This document shows, one piece after another, positions 20,101-27,997 of a stretch of DNA of 64,000 bases. Source of the stretch: Pteria penguin (taxonomy: Eukaryota; Mollusca; Bivalvia; Pterioida; Pteriidae). Under the pieces are notes generated by a model. It made no database searches, was not told where the DNA came from, and worked only from the letters and a program-made list of their open reading frames with translations. The position numbers and the translations under genes were made by a program. Positions within the stretch are counted from its first letter, which is position 1. Each line of letters starts with the position of its first letter. The stretch is taken from NCBI GenBank assembly GCA_035048485.1, contig CM068588.1, forward strand, positions 26,439,118-26,503,117, read 5' to 3'.

Positions 20101-22650
20101 GTAATGTCGATATAGGCGTACGTGTCGAACTGAACGTTTGTAAATGTATAAAATTGTAATTTCTCTCAAGATATCAAAATATAGTTATAAAATCTTTATA
20201 TGGAGTTTACACACAGCCACAGACGATATGAGAATATTGTATTTGTGTGAATACATTGTATTCTAAAAGCATGACTAATAATCTATAGTTCGTGAACTCT
20301 TAATTTAGCCAAACTGTTGATCGACGGGTGTTCCTTGATCACGTACAAATATGGTAAGAGAAGTTGTAGAGGATCTGGGTGGGATGCCATGATCTGTAGC
20401 TATTACCGTATAATGATAGGAAGCAATGAGAGTGTTAGTAACACTAAGTGCTCTCTGTAAGAAGACAAAGCCGGTGGAACCATCAATACTAAAATCTTGA
20501 TAGTGGGTAGTAGTGCTACTGGTATTAAAGTTTGGATGAAGAGTGTATCCGATCTCCTGATTGACTCCCATGTCAGCATCTACCGCTGACACTCTAACTA
20601 CGACATGGCCGATCGCATCACTGGCAGATATATATCCAATGTACGAATCCCTGAGAAACTGAGGAGAGTTGTCATTAACGTCCAAAACAAACACCTGTTA
20701 AAAGCAATTACAAATATATTAGATCTAGCGTTAGTATAAATATCAAAGTGTAAATGTGGAAACGCTAATGCTATATCACTACGACACTCGGTACATTACA
20801 ATGGATTCATCACCATAAACTGAGAAACTCTCAAGTCATATTTTTATATTCTTCTATTTAATAATGAGTGAATAACAGGGATTTTATTGAGTTTTACTTT
20901 ATCCGTTAATAGAAATAAACACAATGTTTAACAATGTATTTGACATTTAACAATTGAATGCATTTTAAAAAATAATCTAAGTATTTCAGTCTTTTTATGG
21001 CGCCAGAATCAGGAGGTGTAAGCGTTTCTTGTTTGGCTAGATACGCAGGGTCCGACGCCATAAACTGAGAAAAAACTTAAGTCATGATAATTTGATATTC
21101 TTCTATTCAACAACGAATAAATAACTGGGATTTGGATTCCATCGAGTTTTATTCTATTGATAAATAGAAATAAACCATTCTGCATAACAATTTATTTGAA
21201 CTTTTGATAATGGATTAAGTAAAAATTGAATATTTGACTTTAGAATTTTCTCAGTTTATGGCGCCGGGCCCAGGTTATATAGGGCCTACATGTTTTCGAC
21301 TTTATATTATGATGTAAGCATGAAACCAATATGATGTCACCAAGTTCTGAAAAAAGTACAGATACAGTTCATACTATGACACATGGCACAGGTGTTTGTA
21401 CTTTCTAGTTGCTTGATATTGATTCCCTTTAGCTCATTCGAAAGAGCATTAGGACTTTAAATCCGAAGGTCCAGAGTTCGATTCCCAACAGAGATGACAA
21501 TTTTTCATTATTCATTGTATTGTTATTAACTTATGTGACATAATACCTTTAATGATGTTGACGCAGACCTCGGGGGATCGCCATTGTCTGTTGCCATGAT
21601 TAGAAAATCATACAACGAGGAAGTCTCTCTGTCCAGTCTGCGTCTAAGTGTAACAACACCGGAAACTGCATCCACGCTGAAGGTTGTAGATAAAGTAGAA
21701 TATGTCACTTTGTTTTCATAATCTCTGTCTGACGCATGTACTCGGAAAACAACTGACCCTATCGCAGATTCCTCGGTTACGCTTATATTATAAGGTGTTC
21801 CCTGGAATACAGGTGAATTGTAATTAATTCTGCGGACGTTAATGATACACATCGCAGTGGATGAATGTCTTACCCCGAACATCGGTTGATCTTCTACTCT
21901 TATTGTCAATGTGTATTTTTGGGTAACCTTATGTTGTAATGATTTAACTATGAAAATAGTTCCTTGGTAAGGATCAATGCGGAACGAACCGTCAGAGGGG
22001 CTTGCATTAATGATTTGGTACATGAGTACTGCATTTTGACCACTATCTGAATCAAATGCGTTCATTTTTGTAACAAGAGTTCCTACAGGCACATTTTCCA
22101 TGACCGATACGATTGATGTTGGTTCCGAAAATATAGGGGCGTTGTCATTCACGTCAAGGACAAAGATATCCAGATTCTGTGTGTAACTTTTGCCATTGTG
22201 TAAATTCCTTGCAGTCACAACGTAGGTATACATATCTCTCACTTCCCGATCCAACACCTGGGTAGTGTAAACGTTCCCATTTGCACTGTTTATCACAAAT
22301 GGGCCCTGTGATGGAGTTAGAGAATACAGAAGGTGGGCCTCCGGTCCAAACAACGATGATGTCTCGGAGACATTCATTTGAATGACGAGTGTATTTATCG
22401 CGGAATTTTCAAAAATAGTTACGTTTACTGTCGGCCTGGACACTTTGGTGTCTCCAGACGAGGATGTTTGATGCGGAATATTCGACTTCGCTCTTTTCTG
22501 TGACTGCTTGAAATCGCCAGGATTTAGTATCCCGGGGACGTTGGAAGGTATTTTGTCCCGGAAACCATAGTATTTTCCTTCTATGTCACAGATATTGATC
22601 GTTAAAATCCCTGTCAGTAAAATGAATTTGATATACATTATTCCGACCAT
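7937..22650 (-). CDS. Cadherin-repeat protein, possibly joined to a Tyr-rich/transmembrane module
   Basis: Five minus-strand exons join in phase: 22650-21547, 20694-20347, 11716-11532, 11051-10930 and 8187-7937 (2010 nt, about 669 aa). Seen: a signal peptide, four cadherin repeats with LDRE and DVNDNAP calcium motifs, a Tyr-rich segment without Cys, one membrane helix (VVAGSVVISCILFGLCLIVA), a basic stop-transfer CGRRRQ and a Pro/Gln/Thr-rich tail. Cadherin repeats mediate calcium-dependent adhesion at the cell surface. The uncertain step is the donor at 20346-20341 (TTT|GTACGT) joined to 11716. It would convert LTIFVRD into LTIFITD, which still fits the end of an EC repeat. If that donor is not used, reading runs to a stop at 20305, giving a secreted 497-aa four-repeat protein. 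The downstream exons would then be a separate small membrane protein resembling the cysteine/tyrosine-rich (CYYR/Shisa-like) group. Confidence 0.5.
8220..8640. repeat. Dispersed GACCTTGG-type repeat in intron
   Basis: Diverged units of roughly 100 bases recur, each with a phrase like CCTAGTAACCTGACCTTGGAC followed by TTTGA and ACATGGC/ACATATATCTTTTGA. The type resumes at 9120-9340 after a SINE insertion and resembles the repeats at 24372 and 58690. Confidence 0.55.
8851..9112 (-). mobile_element. SINE family B, near full length
   Basis: On the minus strand it runs from a tRNA-like head (GTGGATGAGGTGCTTAG, then GGTTCGACTCCCGC) through CACGGTAGGCGTGGCACG and GCATCAGGCAGATACCGTC-like sequence to a tail ending AATAATCAATCAATC. 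It lies in an intron and interrupts the GACCTTGG-type repeat. Confidence 0.85.
9351..10298. mobile_element. 948-bp TIR element with TA target duplication
   Basis: The left end CCGTATAACCAGACATTTTC pairs with the right end AAATTTCCGGTTATACGG; TA flanks both sides. Sub-terminal blocks rich in TTTTCGCG and CGCGAAAA sit near both ends. The 123-aa and 92-aa frames inside overlap on opposite strands and resemble nothing I know, so the element looks non-autonomous (Tc1/mariner-like by its TA duplication). Confidence 0.8.
10585..10700. repeat. 44-bp tandem repeat, about 2.5 copies
   Basis: TTAATGTGATTCTCTGAAGA starts at 10601 and 10645, and a diverged third copy (TTAACGTGATACTC) at 10688. Each is preceded by ACC-rich sequence such as CCACCATGTCCACC. 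Confidence 0.75.
10930..11051 (-). CDS. Exon encoding the transmembrane helix
   Basis: The acceptor TTGATTTCAG and the donor CAG|GTATGG bound 122 nt. The encoded GAGLRM leads into a hydrophobic run of about 20 residues (AVVAGSVVISCILFGLCLIV) and then ACSCGRRRQ, a juxtamembrane Cys pair and basic anchor. This is a type I topology with the Tyr-rich side outside. Its phases match both neighbours. Confidence 0.75.
11532..11716 (-). CDS. Exon encoding a tyrosine-rich extracellular segment
   Basis: About 60 residues, with a Tyr in roughly every third position (YHSYRYQYYRNSYYNYRYY), many Arg and Asn, and no Cys. The donor is AAA|GTAAGA. The acceptor is best placed at TTGCTGTTACAG|ATCACTG behind a strong pyrimidine tract. 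An alternative acceptor, TTCTTGTAG|CC, lies 17 bases upstream and would add six residues in the same frame, but would require the previous exon to end in a different phase. Confidence 0.65.
11995..12110 (+). pseudogene. Reverse-transcriptase fragment
   Basis: The frame contains FLDLIINIINNNIHTNI and DRRDDFGFPTVY. It is a second copy of the block FLDLNIKIINNNIHTNI, DKRDDFRF at 13785-13870. It is cut off from any catalytic region and is a stray piece of the same element family. Confidence 0.75.
12150..14530 (+). pseudogene. Decayed Penelope-like (or related) retroelement, copy A
   Basis: Translation across frames shows, in order: a basic segment (KKKQRLHGRRRNGNRRRHG, about 12210); SFVNKGLDLLNISNIF (12475); VFVPADKAANNI (13030); LPKLHK (about 13235); FDFSTLYTSLPHDLI (13460, RT motif A type); RYLDDIL (13668, the YxDD catalytic box); FLDLNIKI (13788); and VNFPYLDGDVP (13870). 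Stop codons and frame changes interrupt it throughout, for example directly after the PADKAANN block. I assign Penelope-like from the LPKLHK, DFSTLYT and YLDDI set; a related RT clade is possible. It sits in the 8.6-kb intron of the cadherin gene model. Confidence 0.7.
14886..15975 (+). pseudogene. Retroelement 3' part, copy B
   Basis: It repeats the C-terminal portion of copy A: DDDVPRLSLYRIYI, ARACTNVLEFHAKNN, YTYKLRKTFGTFYRSYSDIL. After an insertion at about 15105-15606, LKVPLISYRRVLK and the segment around AGACAAGGTCCTGAACCTCG follow. The upstream catalytic half is absent, so this is a tandem partial duplicate. Confidence 0.7.
15101..15606. repeat. Direct repeats of about 160 bp flanking 180 bp
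   Basis: TCTGTCCTTAGATAGATTCT begins both units (15101 and 15446). Both end in CGCATATGGTGCACA followed by AATTAAAAGGTAT (15260 and 15606). The two copies differ at scattered positions. They could be terminal repeats of an inserted element or a local duplication. Confidence 0.8.
16561..17040. other. No gene seen
   Basis: AT-rich intron or intergenic sequence with no frame or repeat that I can place. Confidence 0.4.
17041..17215. repeat. Trinucleotide and (CAAA) microsatellite
   Basis: Compound TAC/TAG/GTG trinucleotide runs pass into a C-run, an A-run and a CAAA series. The 82-aa minus frame here is a by-product of the repeat. Confidence 0.9.
18180..18232. repeat. AAAC microsatellite
   Basis: AAAC units grade into AAAAC and CGAAA units. 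Confidence 0.9.
18233..19486. other. No gene seen; short direct repeat
   Basis: The phrase TTGTCTTATTTTACACAG plus CACTGTTTTACCCTCGA occurs at 18933-18967 and 19011-19046. A CCCCCA run lies near 18615. The 122-aa frame at 18770 is Ser/Leu/Phe-rich with no domain. Confidence 0.45.
19487..19680. mobile_element. Diverged fold-back element related to 59446-59653
   Basis: It shares GAGTTATTTCCCATTTG, GGTATCTGAC, TGACGTC and AATTTCCCTGA-like phrases in the same order as the palindrome at 59446-59653, but its own inverted symmetry is largely decayed. Confidence 0.5.
20305..20694 (-). CDS. Cadherin exon 2 (repeat EC4)
   Basis: The acceptor TTGCTTTTAACAG is followed by GTGTTTGTTTTGGAC, phase 0 after exon 1, so the joint reads TSLKVFVLDVNDNSP across the intron. 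It completes the EC3/EC4 linker and encodes EC4 with DADMGVNQEI, FSIDGSTGFVFL and ATDHGIPPRSS. The frame stops at 20305 (QQFG then TAA) without a final DxNDN. A donor GTACGT at 20346-20341 would end the exon at 20347. Confidence 0.8.
   Translation of the reverse strand: MFVLDVNDNSPQFLRDSYIGYISASDAIGHVVVRVSAVDADMGVNQEIGYTLHPNFNTSSTTTHYQDFSIDGSTGFVFLQRALSVTNTLIASYHYTVIATDHGIPPRSSTTSLTIFVRDQGTPVDQQFG
20811..21004. mobile_element. MITE, CATAAACTGAGAAA family, copy 1
   Basis: Left end CACCATAAACTGAGAAAC, right end TCAGTCTTTTTATGGCGCC. It lies in the intron between cadherin exons 1 and 2, 50 bases from copy 2. Confidence 0.75.
21054..21265. mobile_element. MITE, CATAAACTGAGAAA family, copy 2
   Basis: Near-perfect terminal inverted repeats: GACGCCATAAACTGAGAAAA and TTTTCTCAGTTTATGGCGCC. 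This is the best-preserved copy of the family in the window. Copy 3, split by another repeat, is at 38074-38642. Confidence 0.85.
21422..21494 (+). pseudogene. tRNA-Lys-like pseudo-tRNA or SINE head
   Basis: A D-arm-like TTAGCTCATTCGAAAGAGC and a T-loop-like GAGTTCGATTCCC are present with correct spacing. The acceptor stem does not pair and the anticodon loop reads CTTTAAA. Best taken as a tRNA-derived remnant, not a working tRNA. Confidence 0.6.
21547..22650 (-). CDS. Cadherin exon 1 (signal peptide, EC1-EC3)
   Basis: It starts at the ATG at 22650-22648; the codon before it, TTG, is not a start. Residues 1-25 (MVGIMYIKFILLTGILTINI and on) form a signal peptide. EC1 spans roughly 75-175 with LDREVRDMYTYVV and DVNDNAPIF; EC2 runs to about 275 with DSDSGQNA but LQHKV in place of LDRE, and its closing linker is degenerate (RRINYNSPVF); EC3 carries DRDYENK and LDRETSSLYDF. 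The exon closes TTAAAG|GTATTA at 21547 in phase 0. Partial loss of calcium ligands in EC2 suggests a non-rigid EC2/EC3 joint. Confidence 0.85.
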
Positions 22651-23199
22651 CAAAACACAACAGTCAGGTATAACAACTTAATGTCAACTACTACATAATC
22701 CAATGAGGCACATTCCTTCGATGCATAGTCTTAATGAAATTTAAGGTTGGCCAAAACGTTATTTAAATATTTTACCTACGATAACGTGTAAACATCCTGT
22801 TTTCAGCTCAAAGTTATACCTACGACAGTTCAATGAGTAAATATCCTATTTACAATTTATCCAAAATATTCACAAGCATACAGTATATGCATTAGTTTAA
22901 CTGAGTTTATTTTTTGTTGATAATGTTATATTCTTATGATTCATATTCATGTATCGGTACTTTTGATCGTAGATACCCCTTTTCTTTGTAACAAAGGAAG
23001 GAACCTGTCCATTTTTAAAAATCCGGAATCCTGGAATGATGATGAATTCATACAACATTTTCAAGAGAAGCAATACAAACGTGCACAGTTATAATTACAC
23101 TCCTTTTAAAATAAGAGAGAATATTATAGTGAATAGGCATATGCAGTGGTGTAGCTAGTTTATAATGTCGGTTATTCAAATTCATGTCTACTTGTCAGA
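22651..23199. other. Upstream flank of the cadherin gene
   Basis: No promoter element can be named with confidence and no further exon is visible. Confidence 0.35.
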
Positions 23200-23255
23200 T
23201 AAATGTATATGGACTTGTCGAAGAGTCAACATGAATTATATCAGAGACCTATAAT

Positions 23256-23606
23256 ACATGTGTTAAATGTCTCTGGTTATATATAGTGACCGATTTTATA
23301 CTTTAACGACGACATCGGATAATTTGAATACAAGAGTTTCCACGTCGACAAAGTCAGAAGATATTCTGACATCCGCACTAAATAAACGATGACCAATCGG
23401 TAGATGTCAGCAGCGAGTCTGATTTCATAACAGATTATATAAGTGTGAATTGCTTCTGACAACTATCGACTGTTCATCGTTTATTAGTTATGACAGTTCG
23501 GGGGTGGGGGTTGATTTGCCAGATATTTATGTCGGGAAATCAACATATTTAATGAGACGTAGGAAAGACTGAATATGCCACTATATCTGAAACATTTAAC
23601 ACATGC
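23256..23606. mobile_element. 350-bp inverted-repeat insertion in the left arm
   Basis: The end sequences CATGTGTTAAATGTCTC (23258) and GAAACATTTAACACATG (23589) are inverted copies. The right arm of the fold-back lacks this segment, so it probably arrived after the arms formed. Confidence 0.6.
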
Positions 23607-23649
23607 ATAATTACGGAAGCGTATTAGTGCCACATTGAAACATTTTTAT

Positions 23650-23835
23650 TTTTCGTTTTTCCAACATTAATGTTGGAAATTCCAACTTTAATCTTGGAAA
23701 TTCCAACTTTAAAGTTGGAAATTCCAACTTTAATCTTGGAAATTCCAACTTTAATCTTGGAAATTCCAACATTAATGTTGTAAATTCCAACTTTATTCTT
23801 GGAAATTCCAACTTTAATCTTGAATCTTACTTTCA
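23650..23835. repeat. 21-bp array, left arm
   Basis: Units of the form TTGGAAATTCCAACTTTAAT recur every 21 bases, about 8-9 times. Each unit is itself a short palindrome (TTGGAAATTCCAA). Reading frames through it give a seven-residue repeat (LEFPRLK) with no biological meaning. Confidence 0.9.
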
Positions 23836-24371
23836 TATTGGACATTGCAACTTTAATCTCACTTTAATCTTGGACATTCCAACTTTAAAAGTGATAATGG
23901 TCTGTATCAACCCTTGATGTAAAAAATTACACTTATTGTAAAAGGAATTACATTAAAAAAATAAATAAGAAGAAATAAATACAACACCAAGCAATTCTAT
24001 ACCATCTGGCACTATAAACCAATGCCAGAGGTGTCCCATTCAGAATTGATTAAATTATTATAGTAGTATTAAATGCATTTTCATAAAGATTACAATGTAT
24101 TTTAAACGAAAAATGGCATATATAGTATTTACGATACAGATATTGTAGGTAATCAAAATGAAGATTGATTTTAGTGAGAGTGCCAGGGGGTGGTGGTGAT
24201 TAGCACATGTATTACTAAATATTTCCTAATAACCATTGTCCGTATGGGATACGCAACACATCTAAGCAGATAACGGCAGATATGATGCATATGAAATCAA
24301 AATAATTACGCACAGAAAGTACATATTTAAAAGGATATATTTTTGAAATACTATGTTCCCTGGGACAACAA

Positions 24372-24780
24372 AGTCCAACAAGAGTTGTAAGAAGACAGCA
24401 TAGCTCGCCGGTGGGGCATTGTCATAAGGAAGCATGTATCTTAAATAGTTTTAAATTCAATATCAAGTCAAAGGTCAAGGTAAAAATAAAACCGTATAAA
24501 ATGAAAGATTTGATTATGAGGAATTGACATGTGATATATGACAGCTCAACCAGAAACGGTTCTAAAGATATAGCACAGTGGGTAAAAGCCCAAGGTCAAG
24601 ATCACTAGGTCAAAAGTCATGATCCCAAACGAAATCTTGCATCATGAGGAGTCTACATATGAAATATCAAATAAGGCTTTACTATCGAAAGTTCAAAACA
24701 TATAGCCAAGTTTAACATTCTGTGCCCGAGGACGTCGGGGTATGACATTAGCTCTCCGGACATTCGTCCAGACGAGCTAA
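24372..24780. repeat. Dispersed repeat with GGTCAAGG and ACGAGCTAAA end
   Basis: Begins AGAGTTGTAAGAAGACA, contains AAGGTCAAGATCACTAGG, and ends CCGGACATTCGTCCAGACGA. A second, diverged copy lies at 50855-51295. Non-coding; type unassigned. Confidence 0.6.
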
Positions 24781-25464
24781 AATACTATTTAAGCAAAATG
24801 TCCCGGTCAAGGTCACTAGGTAATTGACTGTAGTGTCAGTTGTAGTGGAATATCCATGCAGAATATCAAGTCTCTATTTCTAATGATGCCAAAGTTAAAG
24901 TATTGGACAGACAGACGGATAGACAAACAGACAAATGGATGGACAGACAGTACAAAAACAATATTGCCCCCAATAATTCGATTCGCTATGCTTGCCCATT
25001 TTGATCTCACATGCATGATATGTAGAGTTATCTGCGTATCCCATACGGACATTTGTTACTTGGAATTATTTAGTAATACATGTACTAATCACCACCACCC
25101 CCTACCAACTCCCACTAAAATCAAACTTTATTTTGATTACCTACAATATCTGTACCATAAATACCATATGCGCCATTTTGCGTTTACAATGCATTGTAAT
25201 CTTTATAAAAATACATGAAATACTACTATAAAAATTTAATCAATTCTGAATGGGACACCTCTGGCATTGACATGGTTTATAGTGCCAGGTAATATAGAAT
25301 TGCTTGGTGTTGGATTTATTTTTTCCTATTTATTTTTTCAATGTATTCCTTTTACAACATGTGTAATTTTTTTTACATCAGGGTTGATAAAGAGCATTAT
25401 CAACTTTAAAGTTGCAATGTCCAAGAACAAAGTAAAATTAAAGTTGCAATGTCCAATATTAAAG

Positions 25465-25672
25465 TAAGATTAAAGTTGGAATTTCCAACATTAAAGTTGG
25501 AAATTCCAAGATTAATGTTGGAATTTCCAAGATTAAAGTTGGAATTTCCAAGATTAAAGTTGGAAATTCCAAGATTAATGTTGGAATTTCCAAGATTAAA
25601 GTTGGAATTTCCAAGATTAAAGTTGGAAATTCCAAGATTAAAGTTGGAATTTCAAACATTAATGTTGGAAAC
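25465..25672. repeat. 21-bp array, right arm
   Basis: About ten units of TTGGAATTTCCAAGATTAAAG type with 21-base spacing, the inverted counterpart of 23650-23835. Both strands are open in one frame purely because of the repeat. Confidence 0.9.
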
Positions 25673-25789
25673 ACGAAAAATAAAAATTTTTCAATGTGGC
25701 ACTAATACGCTTCCGTACATAATAGATATTTGATATAATTCATGTTGATACTTCGACAAGTCCACAGGTATGATATACGGCTTATGGCA

Positions 25790-26291
25790 AAATGAAGGGG
25801 CGATATTCAACAGCAGAGACCCTGGAGGTAGTGTCACCAATTGTCAACAACTCGTTTAGGAATTAACATAACATACCCCAACTTGTTAATGATGGTGACA
25901 GATCTGTGTCAAATTCTATGACTGGTCGTCTTACTTTGACGAATACTTCAAGAAACTACCAAGTATAAGAAAGTACCATCAATTTCAAATGTCCTCTGAA
26001 TCTCCATGTGTTGTATTTGTGAAAGAGAATGCCGACTCTGCGGTAGTGACTGTTAATATACTGAAAAGAGGGCATGCAGAGTTTGATTCTGACACATTAC
26101 CCAGTGCTATCACACCAAAAGTACTTGGTCCAGCAAGGCAGTGGTATTTGTATGTCGAAATTAGGTCCTGCTTGCAAAAATGCATCTGACACACTAGAAT
26201 CTTGCCCTAAAACTACTTGTCCAAGACCTCGTGTGAAGTGTGAAGCAGGCAAGAGAAAGGGTCCCAAAAAGCTTACTTCCTCTGAAAGCTA
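25790..26291 (+). pseudogene. Broken protein-coding remnant of unknown family
   Basis: An open frame reads CVKFYDWSSYFDEYFKKLP, then CVVFVKENADSAVVTVNILK and LPSAITPKVLGPARQWYLYV. A shift to another frame continues as NASDTLESCPKTTCPRPRVK and ends GKRKGPKKLTSSES with a stop at 26290-26292. The composition is protein-like, unlike the flanks. It recalls a multi-copy, transposon-linked metazoan family that I cannot name. It lacks a start, and the frame change suggests decay or an unseen splice. Confidence 0.5.
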
Positions 26292-26511
26292 GTCTAATTG
26301 TGCACATATGTGTATGATGTTATATATTAAAGAGAAACTTCATGACGTGTTGTGACATGGTTACAGAAACTATGAATATACATGTACATGCACATTTTAC
26401 ATTTTTCATGCTAATTTTTCTGCTATTTTTAACATCTCATTATGCCCCCGCCATGAAATGGCCGGGGCACATAGTGTTACCCTGTTCGTCATTCCGTCCT
26501 TCCATCATCAT

Positions 26512-26850
26512 TCAGTTTCGCTCATTTTCTCTTTGAAGGTTTTATTGATTAAATTGATATTGGGTATACAGATGTTTCAAGGGAAGATGCAGGTCAAGTT
26601 CGAATATGGGTGTTGTCCGGTATTTTTTGACAGAGTTATTGCCTTTGAACATAGAAAATTTCTTTAAAATGACAGTTTCAGCTCATTTTCTCGGTTATGG
26701 TTCGATCGATTAAATTGATATTTGGTATACAGATGTTTCAAGGGAAGATGCAAGTCAAGTTCGAATATGGGTGTGGTCTGGTAATTTTTGACAGAGTTAT
26801 TGCCCTTGAACATAGAAAATTTCTTTAAAATATTAGTTCTCTGGCAATGT
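26512..26850. repeat. Tandem pair of 168-bp units
   Basis: CAGATGTTTCAAGGGAAGATG plus GTCAAGTTCGAATATGGGTG occurs at about 26570 and 26738, each unit closing with TGAACATAGAAAATTTCTTT. It is preceded by ATGCCCCCGCCATG, a common opening of dispersed molluscan repeats as I recall. Confidence 0.75.
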
Positions 26851-27438
26851 TTCACTAGCTTAGTTACCAGCGGGGTCATTTGTATTGCACCGATGTATTA
26901 AAAGTCAAGCAAAATAATATAATTTATGCTAAATTATACGCTAAGAATTTTGCCACTGTCGGTGGCAGCCATGTCGACAGACACTCTTCTAGTTTTTCTA
27001 TATTTTAGTAATAAGTACTTGTATTCACAATCTATGGCGATAAAATCCTGATGCAATATCTTAGATGTGCCAAGAATCAGATATACCTTTTGATGTTCAG
27101 CGTACTATAACTTGAAAAATAAATGTTGTTGAGCTGTAATATTTTGTATTCTTATTAATAGGCGTGAAAGCTATATGAATATGTCAAAATCTCATTTAGA
27201 AAAAAATAATAAAAAAATAAAAAAACTCAATAAGCCTGGACTTGTGGTGGCCAGTCACACATAATTGTGTGTAGGGGCGATAAACAAAATGTGTTTAGTC
27301 AAGTCGACATAGCTTGAAAATCGACATAATATCTAACACGAAAGTCGACATTTATTAAATATCGGATACAGGGCTGTAGGATTAGGAAGCATATTAAAAG
27401 TGTGGTGGGACGTTTCGTAATATGATCGGAGGAGGACA

Positions 27439-27463
27439 TCTCTCTCTCTCTCTCTCTCTCTCT
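27439..27463. repeat. (TC)n microsatellite
   Basis: About 12 TC units, some 220 bases upstream of the DCPS start codon. Confidence 0.95.
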
Positions 27464-27681
27464 TCCTTTGGGGTGGGAGGGATTTACCAAAATGATGTGT
27501 ACGCCCGTGCGTACTTGGCATAATGGCAGCTACGCGCCTGTAAGTCCTTGAGATATATGTGGATGACAGAGCACTCCATCATACAATCATCTGCGAAACG
27601 TCTTTTGATGAACGGTCTTTATGATCGGAATCTCTCTAGTGTTACCATACATTTGATAATAAAGCCCGAGTGAAAAAAAAT

Positions 27682-27997
27682 ATGGAGGGAAAAGATGGAG
27701 AACCAGCTGCAAAGAAATCGAAACTTGAGAATAATCAAGAGATTTCTGAGAAAACTAATGATCTAAAGGATTTCTATGGATTCGAATCAAAAACTGTGTT
27801 AAGAGAAAGTGCAATGAGTAAATGTCTATCTCTTCATGGTAAATTCAAAGGAGAAGATGCTGTGGTTTTACTGGAGAAGAGTCCATTTAATATTAATGAT
27901 GTTGTTGATTTAATGAGCGAAAAGACAACGTTAGTAGAAACTTTAAAAAACGACATCTATAGTACATATTTGGCTTATCCCAAGAAAGAACTAAATG
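27682..27997 (+). CDS. DCPS: DCPS exon 1
   Basis: Encodes residues 1-105 plus one base: the disordered basic head and the N-terminal domain up to YPKKELN. The donor is G|GTAAAT. About 4 kb of intron with SINEs and a TIR transposon follow. Confidence 0.92.

Larger units (their letters stand above)
23200..25765. mobile_element. Large fold-back element, arms of about 0.7-1 kb
   Basis: The left arm 23200-24260 and right arm 25035-25765 are inverted copies. Outer ends pair as TGGACTTGTCGAAG at 23210 and CTTCGACAAGTCCA at 25750. Inner landmarks also pair: GGAAGCGTATTAGTGCCACA with TGTGGCACTAATACGCTTCC, and GTCCGTATGGGATACG with CGTATCCCATACGGAC. The spacer is the dispersed repeat at 24372-24780 plus a GACAGACGGATAGAC tract. 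The left arm is longer owing to an insertion at 23256-23606. Confidence 0.85.

Noticed and set aside
21422..21494. Candidate functional tRNA-Lys
   Set aside because: The acceptor stem does not pair and the anticodon stem and loop are degenerate.
24816..25218. Open frames over GGACAGACAGACGG tracts
   Set aside because: Low-complexity end of a dispersed repeat.
23611..25733. Open frames with seven-residue repeats (LEFPRLK type)
   Set aside because: They arise from 21-bp arrays in the fold-back arms and are open on several frames at once.
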